The notes under the pieces were generated by a model. It saw only the letters and a list, made by a program, of their open reading frames with translations, did no database searches and was not told the DNA's origin. 64,000 nt of DNA from Catalimonadaceae bacterium JC749 (lineage in GTDB: Bacteria; Bacteroidota; Bacteroidia; Cytophagales; Cyclobacteriaceae): the NCBI GenBank assembly GCA_021730635.1, contig JAJNNC010000007.1, positions 337,100 through 401,099 on the forward strand. Direction: 5' to 3'. The position numbers and the translations under genes were made by a program. This document shows, one piece after another, positions 44,563 to 54,241 of this stretch; the stretch's first letter is position 1, and each line of letters opens with the position of its first letter.

Positions 44563-45870
44563 ATGGATTATTATAGCATCATTGCTGTTCTTATTTGCCT
44601 GCTATTTTCAGCTTTGTTTTCCGGCATAGAGATCGCTTTTATTTCTGCTGATAAGCTTCGTATCGAGCTGGCCAACAAAAACGGAAAGTTGTATGGAAAA
44701 CTATTGTCCCGTTTTGTCAAGCAGCCTACCCGGTTTATCGGTACTACTTTGGTGGGAAATAATATTGCCCTGGTTTTGTACAGCTTTTTCATGGCTACCT
44801 TGCTGGAACCTTTTCTGACAACCCACCTGCCCAGTTCCGTAAACAACGATGTCACAATTCTGATCTTACAGACAGTGCTAGCCACCTTCCTGGTGTTGGT
44901 AGTGGCAGAGTTTACCCCTAAGAGTGTTTTCCTGATCGATCCGAACGGGCTTTTATCCGGCTTTGCCGTGCCCATGACGATCATCTATTATATACTGTAT
45001 CCTGTCGTTTCTATCATCGATAAAATATCCAAGTTTACCATCATTCATATCCTTGGATTTGATTACCGGGAAGATAAGCCGGTCTTCGGCTTGACAGACC
45101 TCAACAACTATATAAAAAATACGTTGAGCGAAGAAGTCATTGAGCAAAAACCCGATCATCTCAATCCGAATCCCAGGGTAAATACCAAAATATTTAACAA
45201 TGCACTGGAATTTAAAACCGTAAAGGTCCGGGAATGTATGATCCCCCGTACAGAGGTGGTGGCTGTCGATGTGGAAGACAGCCTGGATGAACTTAAAGAG
45301 GCTTTCATCAATAGTGGCCACTCCAAAATTGTGGTGTACAAGGAGTCTATCGACGAAGTCATTGGCTATTGCCATTCTCTGGAGTTGTTCAAAAAGCCTA
45401 AATCCATCAGCCAGATCCTGACCCCTATCATTATCGTGCCGGAAACCATGCCAGCCAACGAGCTGATGATACAGTTTATTACCGAGCATAAAAGCCTGGC
45501 CCTGGTAGTGGACGAATTCGGCGGTACCGCCGGAATTGTCAGTATAGAGGATATTATTGAAGAGATCTTTGGAGAAATACAAGACGAACATGATGCCGAA
45601 GATTGGGTAGAATTAAAAATTGATGAAAACACCTATCTGATCAGTGCACGTCATGAAATTGATTATTTAAACGAAAAGTATAACTGGGAAATCCCAGCAG
45701 GCGATTATGATACCCTGGGCGGTTATATTTTGTCAATTACCGGTGAAATTCCTACTACAGGTAATATCATTCGTGTTCCTCCGTTTACCTTTACGGTGAT
45801 GTCTATGCGTGAAAACCGGATAGATAACGTAAAGATTACCGCCAGCCAGGAGAAAACGGAAGAGAAATAA
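44563..45870 (+). CDS. CNNM-CBS-CorC/HlyC family protein (GldE-like)
   Basis: A 435-residue membrane protein. The CNNM domain with about four hydrophobic helices occupies residues 1-165 (LLFSALFSGIEIAFISADKLRIEL, TLVGNNIALVLYSFF, ATFLVLVVAEFTPKS). A CBS pair follows (about 205-335, VKVRECMIPRTEVVAVDVEDSL and LALVVDEFGGTAGIVSIEDIIEEIFGEI), then a CorC_HlyC domain (about 345-430). The family is tied to Mg2+/Co2+ transport; the gliding protein GldE belongs to it, but I cannot decide between GldE and a general CorC-like transporter. Confidence 0.9.
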   Translation: MDYYSIIAVLICLLFSALFSGIEIAFISADKLRIELANKNGKLYGKLLSRFVKQPTRFIGTTLVGNNIALVLYSFFMATLLEPFLTTHLPSSVNNDVTILILQTVLATFLVLVVAEFTPKSVFLIDPNGLLSGFAVPMTIIYYILYPVVSIIDKISKFTIIHILGFDYREDKPVFGLTDLNNYIKNTLSEEVIEQKPDHLNPNPRVNTKIFNNALEFKTVKVRECMIPRTEVVAVDVEDSLDELKEAFINSGHSKIVVYKESIDEVIGYCHSLELFKKPKSISQILTPIIIVPETMPANELMIQFITEHKSLALVVDEFGGTAGIVSIEDIIEEIFGEIQDEHDAEDWVELKIDENTYLISARHEIDYLNEKYNWEIPAGDYDTLGGYILSITGEIPTTGNIIRVPPFTFTVMSMRENRIDNVKITASQEKTEEK

Positions 45871-45949
45871 ACTATTTTCTCCCTTATTTTGGTTACTTAA
45901 ACATAAGAAAGAAAACATTTAACAGCTGAGATACAGTGAGTTAATGCGT

Positions 45950-45980
45950 TTTGAAATTATTATATAATCGTGTTACTTTG
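45950..45980 (+). promoter_or_regulatory. Candidate promoter of the PpiD-like gene
   Basis: TTTG at 45950-45953, 19 bases, then TTACTTTG at 45973-45980, one mismatch from TAnnTTTG. The ATG is at 46027. Confidence 0.5.
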
Positions 45981-46026
45981 CACTTCTTTTTATCAGAAAG
46001 TTTATCCTATAATTTGAGTTCTAAAA

Positions 46027-48126
46027 ATGGCCTTAATTAGTAAAATAAGAGAGAAAACAGCTTTGGTAGTAGGCGCTGTGGCAGTTGGCTTAATGTTATT
46101 TATCCTGGGAGGAGATATGTTGAGCAGCAATCCTACTTTGTTTGGTGGAAACGATAACACCGTGGGCGAAATCGCCGGGGAGAAAATTTCGTATGAAGAG
46201 TACCAGCAAGCCATCGACGAGGTTCGTTATAATTTCATTGTCAATACCAACAGAAATCCCTCCGAAAGGGAAATGAATGCGCTTCGCCAGCAGGCCTGGG
46301 ATAAACTTGTGGCTGAAATCGCCTTCAAAAAAGAATTTGATGAACTAGGCATAGAAGTTACCGAAAACGAGCTGGTCGATATGGTTCAGGGAAATAACAT
46401 TAACCCTGAAATTCAGCAGGCTTTCACTGATCCTCAGACCGGGGAGTTTAACCGCGACAGAGTCATCTCTTATCTGCAAAACCTACCCCAGCTGCCTCAG
46501 CAACAGCAGGTAGCCTGGCAGCTTTTTGAAAGTAATCTGAATAATTCCCGCCTGCGGCTTAAATACGAAAACCTGTTGCTGCTTTCCAATTATGTGACCG
46601 ATGCGGAAGCGAAGCAAAGACACCAACAGGAAAATTCAGTAGCCGAAGTGAAGTATCTGTATGTTCCCTTCTATGCGATCAGTGATTCAGCCGTTCAGGT
46701 CACTGATGAACAGCTCCAGGAGTACATTGATAATCATCAGCAAGAGTTTGAAGTAGAAGAGGGCAGAACCATCCGTTATGTTACTTTTCCACTTACGCCA
46801 TCCCCTCAGGATTCTGCCTACTTTCAGGAAGAACTGAATCAGTTGAAACAGAATTTCTCCAATGCGAACAACGATTCCGCTTTTGCCGCTGTGAATACTG
46901 ATGGAACAGGTGTTGCCTTCCGTACTTACACACCAGGAATTGTACCTCAGGTGTTGACGGATAGCCTGGCTTCTCTGGAAGAAGGAAAAGTATATGGCCC
47001 CATCTTTGAAAATGGCTCTTACAGGTTGTATAAAATTACGGCCATCAAAGAAGATACGGTAAACCATGCCAGAGCACGGCATATCCTCTTTAAATCAGAC
47101 AGTAGCAAAACAGAAGCCCGTAAACAAGCTCAGGACGTACTGAACCAGATTAAGCAGGGAGCCAACTTCGCTGAAATGGCGCAGCAATATGGACAGGATG
47201 GGACGGCCACCCAGGGCGGTGACTTGGGCTGGTTCTCTGAAGGTCGTATGGTAGAACCCTTCGAAAAGGCAGTGATGGCTCAAAGCAAACCTGGTTTGAT
47301 TAACAACCTGGTAGAGACAGAATATGGATATCATATTGTAGAAGTGACAGCGGCTAAAACCAATAGGGTATATGATATTGCCGTGGTACAGAGCGACCTG
47401 TATCCCAGCGATGAAACCCGCGACGAGGCTTTCAGAAAGGCGGACTATTTTGCCGGAGCCCTGGAAGATGGCAATGATTTTGACGAAGCGGCCCAGGCAG
47501 ATAGTTTAGAAGTGATGACAGAAGAAAATATTTCTGCCAATGCACAAAACATCAGCGGACTGGGAGAAGCCCGTCAGATTATCCGTTGGGCCTATAATGA
47601 TGCTTCTGTAGGTGATGTATCTCCTGTATTTGAACTGGAAGAAGCTTATGTGGTGGCTACCCTGACAGAAGAGACAGAGAAAGGCATTGCCCAACTAAAA
47701 GATGTAAGGGATGAGGTAACTGCTAAAGTGAAAGCAGAACTGAAAGGACAGCAAATTGCTGAAAAGCTGAAAGGACTGTCTGGCACCCTGGATGAAATTG
47801 CTGAAGCTTATGGGCAGGATGCCAACGTGTATGCTACCAGCGATCTGAAATTAAGCAGCAATACCCTTCCTAATGTAGGTTTTGCGCCGGAAGCTGTCGG
47901 AAAGGCTTTTGCCCTGAAAGAAGGAGAAGTTTCAGCACCAATCACAGGCGAAAATGGCGTAATCATGATACAGGCAGAAGCTATTACCCGGGCACCCGAA
48001 ACCGACGATTATACTTCGTATAAAGAACAGATCAGACAGCAGGAGCGCCAGCAAAGTTCTTTCAACATTGCTGAAGCTGTACAAGACTTTTCTGATATTG
48101 AAGATCAACGATATAAGTTCTATTGA
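46027..48126 (+). CDS. PpiD/SurA-like peptidylprolyl isomerase
   Basis: A 699-residue membrane-anchored periplasmic foldase. The N-terminus MALISKIREKTALVVGAVAVGLMLFILGG is a single anchor, as in PpiD. A SurA-type N-domain follows (about 40-210), and a parvulin-type isomerase domain occupies about 345-440 (ARHILFK, GGDLGWFSEGRMVEPFEKAV, ETEYGYHIVEV). A second, degenerate rotamase-like region is probable before it (about 225-345). It helps fold outer-membrane proteins, which fits the neighbouring lptC and barrel genes. A terminator follows directly. Confidence 0.92.
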   Translation: MALISKIREKTALVVGAVAVGLMLFILGGDMLSSNPTLFGGNDNTVGEIAGEKISYEEYQQAIDEVRYNFIVNTNRNPSEREMNALRQQAWDKLVAEIAFKKEFDELGIEVTENELVDMVQGNNINPEIQQAFTDPQTGEFNRDRVISYLQNLPQLPQQQQVAWQLFESNLNNSRLRLKYENLLLLSNYVTDAEAKQRHQQENSVAEVKYLYVPFYAISDSAVQVTDEQLQEYIDNHQQEFEVEEGRTIRYVTFPLTPSPQDSAYFQEELNQLKQNFSNANNDSAFAAVNTDGTGVAFRTYTPGIVPQVLTDSLASLEEGKVYGPIFENGSYRLYKITAIKEDTVNHARARHILFKSDSSKTEARKQAQDVLNQIKQGANFAEMAQQYGQDGTATQGGDLGWFSEGRMVEPFEKAVMAQSKPGLINNLVETEYGYHIVEVTAAKTNRVYDIAVVQSDLYPSDETRDEAFRKADYFAGALEDGNDFDEAAQADSLEVMTEENISANAQNISGLGEARQIIRWAYNDASVGDVSPVFELEEAYVVATLTEETEKGIAQLKDVRDEVTAKVKAELKGQQIAEKLKGLSGTLDEIAEAYGQDANVYATSDLKLSSNTLPNVGFAPEAVGKAFALKEGEVSAPITGENGVIMIQAEAITRAPETDDYTSYKEQIRQQERQQSSFNIAEAVQDFSDIEDQRYKFY

Positions 48127-48148
48127 TTAAACAGTATCATAGAAACGA

Positions 48149-48181
48149 GGGTAAGGGAAAGCATCCTTTACCCTTTTTTTA
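48149..48181 (+). terminator. Intrinsic terminator of the PpiD-like gene
   Basis: A 9-bp stem with one G-U pair (GGGTAAGGG 48149-48157, CCTTTACCC 48165-48173), a 7-base loop, then a T run to 48180. Confidence 0.85.
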
Positions 48182-48187
48182 TGACTG

Positions 48188-49915
48188 TCAATAAAGCGCT
48201 GATTGCCCTACCCGTACTTCCCGCTGGTAGGTTTTTTTGATCACCACCGGTTTTTCAATCAGATGCGCTTCTACCGGAGAACCTTCAAACACCGCAGGTT
48301 GATCTTCGGGCGACGTGCGTTTCCAATCCTGCACTACCTTTTTAATCCCAATGGGATAAATTGTAAGACTCTCCTGTGTGAGGTGAAACCGGAGAAAATT
48401 CTTGTAATCGGGACACCGGATAGAGGAGAAAGCTTCATTGTCGTGAATGCCTAAGATCAGGTTGCAGGATAGTAAATACTCGCCCACAATGATACCGGCA
48501 GCAATACTTCCTAGAATCAGCATTTCTGCTGCGAAAAGCATCACCTGAGGGTAACTGATCAGTTCCAGACCAAATATTTCCAGGTTTATTTCAGAGAAAA
48601 GCCAGATCAATACGCACGCATTGAGCAGATGAACAATACCATGGATCACACCGATTGTCCAGGTATAGCGACTTTTCCCGGCATTGTCATCTGTAAACCA
48701 GGTAAAACTCAATACCAGAATAGCACTTAAAATGAAAGCCAGCGGACTGCGAATCAGCACATGCAGGATAATGTCCAGGGCCTGTTCTACATGCGTAATC
48801 TGACTCAGGCTCTTCATCAGGGAAGTGATCTCATGGCTGGCATCTGTCTCCAATACCCAGGCCAGCAACAGATAAAAGAGTCCTAAGAAAAAAGAAAATC
48901 TGGGATTATAATAAGGAAACAGCAAATTCCGAAAAACCAGCTTTCGCGACACTTCTTGGTCGGGAAACACCGCTTTCAGTTCCAGATGTTCATGGGGAAC
49001 TTTGCGTAAGTGGGTGTTCAGGTTATGGGTAGGATGCAGGAAAGCCCCGCCACCTCCTGCCGTAATCCTTTGCATGCGCTCTTCTCCACCCATCATTTCC
49101 GCATAACGGGAGTAATGATGGTAGTCTCCCGACAAAGTAGCGACCAGCTCAAACTGATAGCGGCAAATGAAATTATTTTCAAAAAATTTCAGTCTCTCAT
49201 AAGAATCATCAATACGATAACGATCTTTAAAGATCCAACTAGGCTCTGCCGTACAAAGGATGACTTTGTCGCCCGGCTGCATGTTATCGCGGGCTATATC
49301 ACTAAAATAGTTTTTCTGTGGCTGGTCAATATCAGAGTTTAACTGTATGTCGATACCCCAGATCCAGTAACGGTGCGGTAGTTTGATCGCAAAGTAACTT
49401 CTTTTCTGTTTGGTCTGCCAGTTGCCGATATGCCTGCCCTGGCAGAATACCTTCAGAAAATTGGTGAGCCCATCGTACCAGTCATGGTTTCCAGGAATAG
49501 CAAACAACGCGGGTTGGTCAGGATCGTTCTCCCGCTTGGGGAAAGCAGCCTGGTATGGTCCCCGCAGCCGGTCATCATATTCGTGGATCTCAGGGGTAGG
49601 ATACACTTCATCGCCCCCCATAATTAAAATATTCCCTCTTTGGGTGGCATGCTCGTCGAGGGTGAGCTGAGAGCGGGCCAATAAGGTAGCAACCGAATAA
49701 GTGGCATTAAAACCATCTCCAATATCAGCGACAAAGTCAAACCAGATGTCGCTTTTATCACTAAAATCATACACTTCCGGTCCGCTCAAAGCAGCCTGTA
49801 GCTCCCGTCGATCGGCATAATTTCCAAAAAGTGCTGAAATAACCGATTTCAATCCCGTTGTGGCTAACTGCTTAACCTGATACCACCCCACCATTTTTCT
49901 GGGTTTGAACTGCAT
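48188..49915 (-). CDS. Metallophosphoesterase with C-terminal membrane helices
   Basis: A 575-residue calcineurin-like phosphoesterase. The dimetal site is spread over FVADIGDGF (about 61-69), MGGDEVYP (about 99-106), PGNHDWYDG (141-149) and TLSGDYHHYSRY (about 259-270). In the second motif the usual GGD-LV reads GGDEVYP, as in some eukaryote-like members. After residue about 330 there are around five hydrophobic segments (FSFFLGLFYLLLAWVLE, PLAFILSAILVLSFTWF and others), so the catalytic domain is tethered to the membrane. A C-terminal soluble tail follows. Substrate is unknown. It is convergent with the PpiD-like gene. Confidence 0.88.
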   Translation of the reverse strand: MQFKPRKMVGWYQVKQLATTGLKSVISALFGNYADRRELQAALSGPEVYDFSDKSDIWFDFVADIGDGFNATYSVATLLARSQLTLDEHATQRGNILIMGGDEVYPTPEIHEYDDRLRGPYQAAFPKRENDPDQPALFAIPGNHDWYDGLTNFLKVFCQGRHIGNWQTKQKRSYFAIKLPHRYWIWGIDIQLNSDIDQPQKNYFSDIARDNMQPGDKVILCTAEPSWIFKDRYRIDDSYERLKFFENNFICRYQFELVATLSGDYHHYSRYAEMMGGEERMQRITAGGGGAFLHPTHNLNTHLRKVPHEHLELKAVFPDQEVSRKLVFRNLLFPYYNPRFSFFLGLFYLLLAWVLETDASHEITSLMKSLSQITHVEQALDIILHVLIRSPLAFILSAILVLSFTWFTDDNAGKSRYTWTIGVIHGIVHLLNACVLIWLFSEINLEIFGLELISYPQVMLFAAEMLILGSIAAGIIVGEYLLSCNLILGIHDNEAFSSIRCPDYKNFLRFHLTQESLTIYPIGIKKVVQDWKRTSPEDQPAVFEGSPVEAHLIEKPVVIKKTYQREVRVGQSALY

Positions 49916-50029
49916 AACATTCGGGTTAACTTAAAAGGACAAAAATAAACATTAAGAAGTTAACCACTAGCCCCTGAATCTGTTTAACCAATTGTCTTTT
50001 TGTCGAACCTGTCGTTCCACAGGCTTACT

Positions 50030-52393
50030 TTACTCATTCCGAAGGGAATCTACCGGATTGGCGAGCGCTGCCTTCAGAGATTGGTAGCTGACCGTCAGTC
50101 CAGCGATAAGTAGAGCTATCATGCCCACTGCCAGAAAAGTCCACAAACTGATATCGACACGATAGGCGAAACCTTGCAGCCAACGGGTCATGGCAAAGTA
50201 GCCAATGGGCACAGCAATACAGAAGGCTATTAATACCAGCCTGGTAAAGTCTTTGGAAAGCAGCGTAATGATATTACCTACCGTAGCACCCATTACTTTG
50301 CGGATACCAATTTCTTTGGTCCGTTGTTCTGCCACGAAAGCAGCCAGTGCTAGCAACCCCAGACAGGCCACAAAGATGGCTAAGCCCGTAAAAATAATGA
50401 ATAGCTGCCCCAGGCGTTGTTCGGTCTTAAACAGAACATCAAAATCTTCGTCCAGAAAAGAATAAGCGAAAGGGGTGTCCGGCGCATGGTTCTTCCATTG
50501 GGCTTCTACAAAAGCCAGTGTTTCCGGCAAATTGTCAGATTGCACTTTGACTTCCGTATGTTCCCCTTGTTCTGTTAAAAACAGAACCAAAGGGTGAATT
50601 TTGCTATGTAGAGATTCAAAATGGTAATCTTTGATCACACCCACTACGGTAGCCTGCTGGTCATGGTATTCTAATACCGAACCAATGGGCTGCTCCAACC
50701 CTAACTGTCTGACGGTCTCTTCATTAATCAGCACACTGGCTGTATCACCTGCAAACTCTCTTGAAAAATTTCTACCTTCTTGCAACTGCACATCCATCGT
50801 TTCTAGGTAATCATAGCTGACCGGAAGGTAGTTGAAAATTTGCCCCTGTTTATCCTTACCCTTTACATTGAAATACATACCGTCATAACTTCCAAAAGGC
50901 GCATTTGTGGAGAAAGCCACTGATGTAACCGCCGCCGCTTCCAGGAGTGCCTGCCGAAAGGCTTCCTGCTGCGCACCCAGCTTATCACTTTGCGGAATGA
51001 TTAGGATATTTTCTTTATCAAAGCCTAAATCTTTATTCCGGATATACCCTAACTGCTGGTACACCAATAGGGTGCAGAGGATCAGGGTAATGGAAATGAC
51101 AAACTGAAACACTACCAGTGAATTCCGGAAAGTATTGCCCTTACTGCCTGCGGCTAGCCGGCCTCTCAGCACTTCTACCGGCCGGAAACGTGTCAGGTAA
51201 AAAGCCGGATAGCTACCAGCCAGCAGTCCCAGCACCACGGTAAAGAATACTATGCCGGGAAACAGCCAGAAGTTTGCAGTAAAATCAAGGGTAATGTTTT
51301 TGCCCGACACCTGGTTAAAGGGAATGCGGCATAATTCAGCCAAACCCAAAGCGACCCCCATCGCCAGCACGCTCATTAGCAATGACTCTGCCAAAAACTG
51401 CTTGATAAGCGTGGAGCGTAGCGATCCCAGGGTTTTACGCACCCCTACTTCTTTGGCCCGGTCGGCCGAACGGGCAGTCGCCAGATTCATAAAATTAATG
51501 CTGGCAATCAGGATAATGAACAAAGCGATAGCACCAAAGATGTACAATTGGTGCAGGCTCCCATTCGGCTCCCATTCTTCCATCAGATGAGAACGAAGAT
51601 GAAGGGAAGTGAGCGGCTGTACAAACATCTCGAAAACACTACCCATCTGCTGCATGTCACGATACTCTTCAAAGTACTTATCGAGCAGGGCCTCAAACTT
51701 ACTGTTGACACCACCAATGTCACTGCCCTCTCTGAGCAGAAAGTAAGTATAGGTATTGATATTACCCCAGTTGGTTTCTTTGCTCCGGGGTAAGGTGGTA
51801 AAGGAATATACAATATTGAAGTGAAAGTGGGAGAGCACAGGCACTTCTTCCATGATACCCGTCACTTTAAACAGCTGGTTGTCAATATACAGCGTATTGC
51901 CTACGGCTTCCCCCTCCGGAAAATACAGGTGGGCTTTGGCCTCAGTCAACACGACTGTATTGGGCGCCGAAAGTGCGGTCTCCGGATCACCTTCTTTTAA
52001 GGGAAAGCTGAAGACCTTGAAAAAATCAGCATCGGCAGCAATCACATTTTTTTCCGTAATAGCTTGCGTCTCCCGCCTGACGATCTGTGTATCCCACCGG
52101 ATCATGCGGACGGCCGTTTCCACTTCCGGTACTTCTTCTACAAGCGGGCCTGCCACGGCAGCACTGGTAAACGGGGCGTTAAACTCACTTTCTCCTATTC
52201 GCACGTGGGTCGCTAAGCGGTAAATCCGATCTGCTTTCTCATGAAACTGATCATAACGCAGTTCGTCTAGGATATACAGCGTAATCAATAAAGCCGTGGC
52301 AATCCCGATGGCCAGTCCTAATACGTTGATGAAAGCATAGAATTTCTGCTTCAGCAGGTTCCTGATGGCAACTTTTAAGTAGTTTTTAAGCAT
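50030..52393 (-). CDS. Large FtsX/MacB-type ABC transporter permease
   Basis: A 787-residue permease with the tandem layout found in Bacteroidota: one N-terminal helix (VLGLAIGIATALLITLYILDEL), a periplasmic MacB core, three helices around residues 280-395, a second periplasmic domain, and three more helices before the C-terminus. FtsX patterns ARSADRAKEVGVRKTLGSLRSTLIKQFLAESLL and AEQRTKEIGIRKVMGATVGNIITLLSKDF are both present. The ATPase partner is not encoded next to it. Members of this group probably move lipids, lipoproteins or peptides, or act in stress sensing. Confidence 0.92.
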   Translation of the reverse strand: MLKNYLKVAIRNLLKQKFYAFINVLGLAIGIATALLITLYILDELRYDQFHEKADRIYRLATHVRIGESEFNAPFTSAAVAGPLVEEVPEVETAVRMIRWDTQIVRRETQAITEKNVIAADADFFKVFSFPLKEGDPETALSAPNTVVLTEAKAHLYFPEGEAVGNTLYIDNQLFKVTGIMEEVPVLSHFHFNIVYSFTTLPRSKETNWGNINTYTYFLLREGSDIGGVNSKFEALLDKYFEEYRDMQQMGSVFEMFVQPLTSLHLRSHLMEEWEPNGSLHQLYIFGAIALFIILIASINFMNLATARSADRAKEVGVRKTLGSLRSTLIKQFLAESLLMSVLAMGVALGLAELCRIPFNQVSGKNITLDFTANFWLFPGIVFFTVVLGLLAGSYPAFYLTRFRPVEVLRGRLAAGSKGNTFRNSLVVFQFVISITLILCTLLVYQQLGYIRNKDLGFDKENILIIPQSDKLGAQQEAFRQALLEAAAVTSVAFSTNAPFGSYDGMYFNVKGKDKQGQIFNYLPVSYDYLETMDVQLQEGRNFSREFAGDTASVLINEETVRQLGLEQPIGSVLEYHDQQATVVGVIKDYHFESLHSKIHPLVLFLTEQGEHTEVKVQSDNLPETLAFVEAQWKNHAPDTPFAYSFLDEDFDVLFKTEQRLGQLFIIFTGLAIFVACLGLLALAAFVAEQRTKEIGIRKVMGATVGNIITLLSKDFTRLVLIAFCIAVPIGYFAMTRWLQGFAYRVDISLWTFLAVGMIALLIAGLTVSYQSLKAALANPVDSLRNE

Positions 52394-52559
52394 AACAGGC
52401 AGCGAAAAAGGTTCTTATCGAAGATTTTGTTCAACTTTCAAACCAAAGGACAAGCCGGCACACAAAATACAGCATATCAGCTATTTATGCATCTATCCAC
52501 AGACAGTATTTTCCGACAACTGTATCATTCCCGATACACATGCTGTATTCATTTCGAAC

Positions 52560-52587
52560 AAAAAACCAGCCTAAAAATAAGCTGGCT
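52560..52587 (-). terminator. Hairpin downstream of the DUF2911 gene
   Basis: CCAGC (52566-52570) pairs with GCTGG (52581-52585). On the minus strand the hairpin is followed by TTTTTTG, so it should end the DUF2911 transcript about 50 bases past the stop. Confidence 0.55.
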
Positions 52588-52635
52588 TTCCTGCGCCTGT
52601 TTGAAGGTTCACTAACCAAAAATCATATCCCTTTA

Positions 52636-53790
52636 TCAATTAATATCTTCACTATTGTTCAGTTTTTCGATGGCGGCCTGCAGGCTGTCTTTATTGAGTT
52701 TATCGGGCGCTTCCTCAAAGGCCATTTTAGCATATTTCAGCGCCTTTTTGTAATCGCCTACGGCAGAGTAGCCCCGTGCCAACCCGACATTGACCGGCCA
52801 GGTATCCGGATACTTTTTCGCGTTCAACAAAAAGACTTCCAAGGCTTTTTCTTTTTCCCCCTGTCCTAGCAACTGCCGTCCGTAGGCATGGATCAACAGA
52901 GGATTGGCCGTAGGATGGTTGATGGCCTGCTGCATCACTTTCTCGCTTTCCTCTTTCTGACCCAGCTTATCCAGCAACTGCCCTTTGGTTTGTAAGGTGG
53001 TGAAGTTGGCTTCTCCAATAAAAGGCATACTCACCGCGTTTTCCGCCCATTGCAGACCTTCTTCCAGGTGGGTGTCGTTCATCAGACAATACTGGGCAGC
53101 GGCATTCCATCCCTGCCAGGTAAAGCCGGTAGCCGATTGGAGTTCTTTCCGCATATTGTCTACATACAGCGAAGCCATATCGGGTACTTTCACCGTGAAA
53201 GGCACTTTCTTATTTTCCCAGCACAGCGCCACAGTGGTCTGGTCCGGCTGCCGGTCAATAAACTCATAGGTGAGCCATTCGTGGTATTCCGATTCTTCCG
53301 GCTTCACTTCTACGCGGAGAGCGTCTTCTTTTTCATCGTAATAATAGCTGCCCCAGGCTGTGGAATTGTTAGAAAGGATGAGCGTCCAGGGATCGTTTTC
53401 TTCCACAATCATATGCAGGCCATAGGTGCCGGCTTTCAGCGGTTGGTCATTGACAAGCACGTCATGAGAAAAGGTAATGGTCGTGTTCTCATTAGAACCG
53501 GCACGCCAGGGAGCAGGCCGACGGTCGCCAAAACCCAGGTCTGTCAGGCCATAAGGCACCAGTTCACCCCAGATATGCCCTGTACGATCGGTGCCTTCGG
53601 GAGCGGTCACGTTCGGACTATTGTAAGTGAGGGTGACATACGCCAGCCGTCCCATATATTGCGTAACAACGCTTTTCTGATTATCTCCACTGGGTGGTAA
53701 GGTCACGGAACCCTGCGCCAGTACAGCAGAGGAAAGCAGGAAAGCTCCCAGCCATAAGCAGGAAGTAAGAGCGTATAAATGACGTTTCAT
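52636..53790 (-). CDS. Exported DUF2911 protein with TPR-like C-terminus
   Basis: A 384-residue protein with a signal peptide (MKRHLYALTSCLWLGAFLLSSAVLAQ). Residues about 35-205 match DUF2911: VTLTYNSPNVTAPEGTDRTGHIWGELVPYG, WRAGSNENTTITFSHDVLVNDQPLKAGTYGLHMI and NSTAWGSYYYDEKEDALRVEV. The C-terminal 150 residues are helical with TPR-like units (ALEVFLLNAKKYPDTWPVNVGLARGYSAVGDYKKALKYAKMAFE, among others). DUF2911 proteins are common in Bacteroidota but have no assigned activity. Confidence 0.88.
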   Translation of the reverse strand: MKRHLYALTSCLWLGAFLLSSAVLAQGSVTLPPSGDNQKSVVTQYMGRLAYVTLTYNSPNVTAPEGTDRTGHIWGELVPYGLTDLGFGDRRPAPWRAGSNENTTITFSHDVLVNDQPLKAGTYGLHMIVEENDPWTLILSNNSTAWGSYYYDEKEDALRVEVKPEESEYHEWLTYEFIDRQPDQTTVALCWENKKVPFTVKVPDMASLYVDNMRKELQSATGFTWQGWNAAAQYCLMNDTHLEEGLQWAENAVSMPFIGEANFTTLQTKGQLLDKLGQKEESEKVMQQAINHPTANPLLIHAYGRQLLGQGEKEKALEVFLLNAKKYPDTWPVNVGLARGYSAVGDYKKALKYAKMAFEEAPDKLNKDSLQAAIEKLNNSEDIN

Positions 53791-54241
53791 AGGTAAGGTA
53801 TTTAAGGGTTAATCTTATTTAAAAATAAAGCTTTTTCAGAAAGAATCTTCATATAACGCGCTGAGAGAAGTGCTCCAACCATAAAAATCACGTAAATGAG
53901 GGGAGAGATTGAAAGTTGAATGAGGAAATGTTAAATGCTGAATGAGAGAGTATTGAATGTGAGGGTAGGTTGCATACTCAGGTTCATTGTATTGTATTTT
54001 CTCTGGTTGGGAAAGATGACAGACGCCAGTTATAAAGCCCAAGGAACAATTTATGTTTTCATAACAGGTTTACACACCGGAAATTACAGAAAGCAGAAAA
54101 GCTGAAGGATACCATACACTTTCCTAATCATTACAAAAAAGTTGATAAAAATAGCAGAAAAGGTTACACAATATTGTGCAAATTTTACTTACCTTTAAGG
54201 TATTACCTCATCCGTTAACCCCAACTAAAACCTTCGACGCT
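53791..54241. other. Intergenic region with degenerate short repeats
   Basis: No gene supported. The middle holds three imperfect copies of a TTGAATGAGG-like word (see separate entry). The right end must hold the promoter of the beta-barrel gene; TACCTTTA near 54190 is one base off TAnnTTTG but lacks a spaced TTTG. Confidence 0.4.
53916..53964. repeat. Imperfect short tandem motif
   Basis: TTGAATGAGG (53916), CTGAATGAGA (53938) and TTGAATGTGAGG (53953) recur at 22- and 15-base steps. This kind of degenerate word run is common between Bacteroidota genes; no function is proposed. Confidence 0.4.

Noticed and set aside
52636-53790. Part of an ABC transporter operon with the large permease
   Set aside because: The DUF2911 gene is on the same strand as the permease, but a hairpin with a U tract (52560-52587) lies between them, and the product has no transporter features.
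53836-54042. Minus-strand 68-codon ORF
   Set aside because: It covers the degenerate TTGAATGAGG repeats, which generate the repeated residues; no promoter or conserved pattern.
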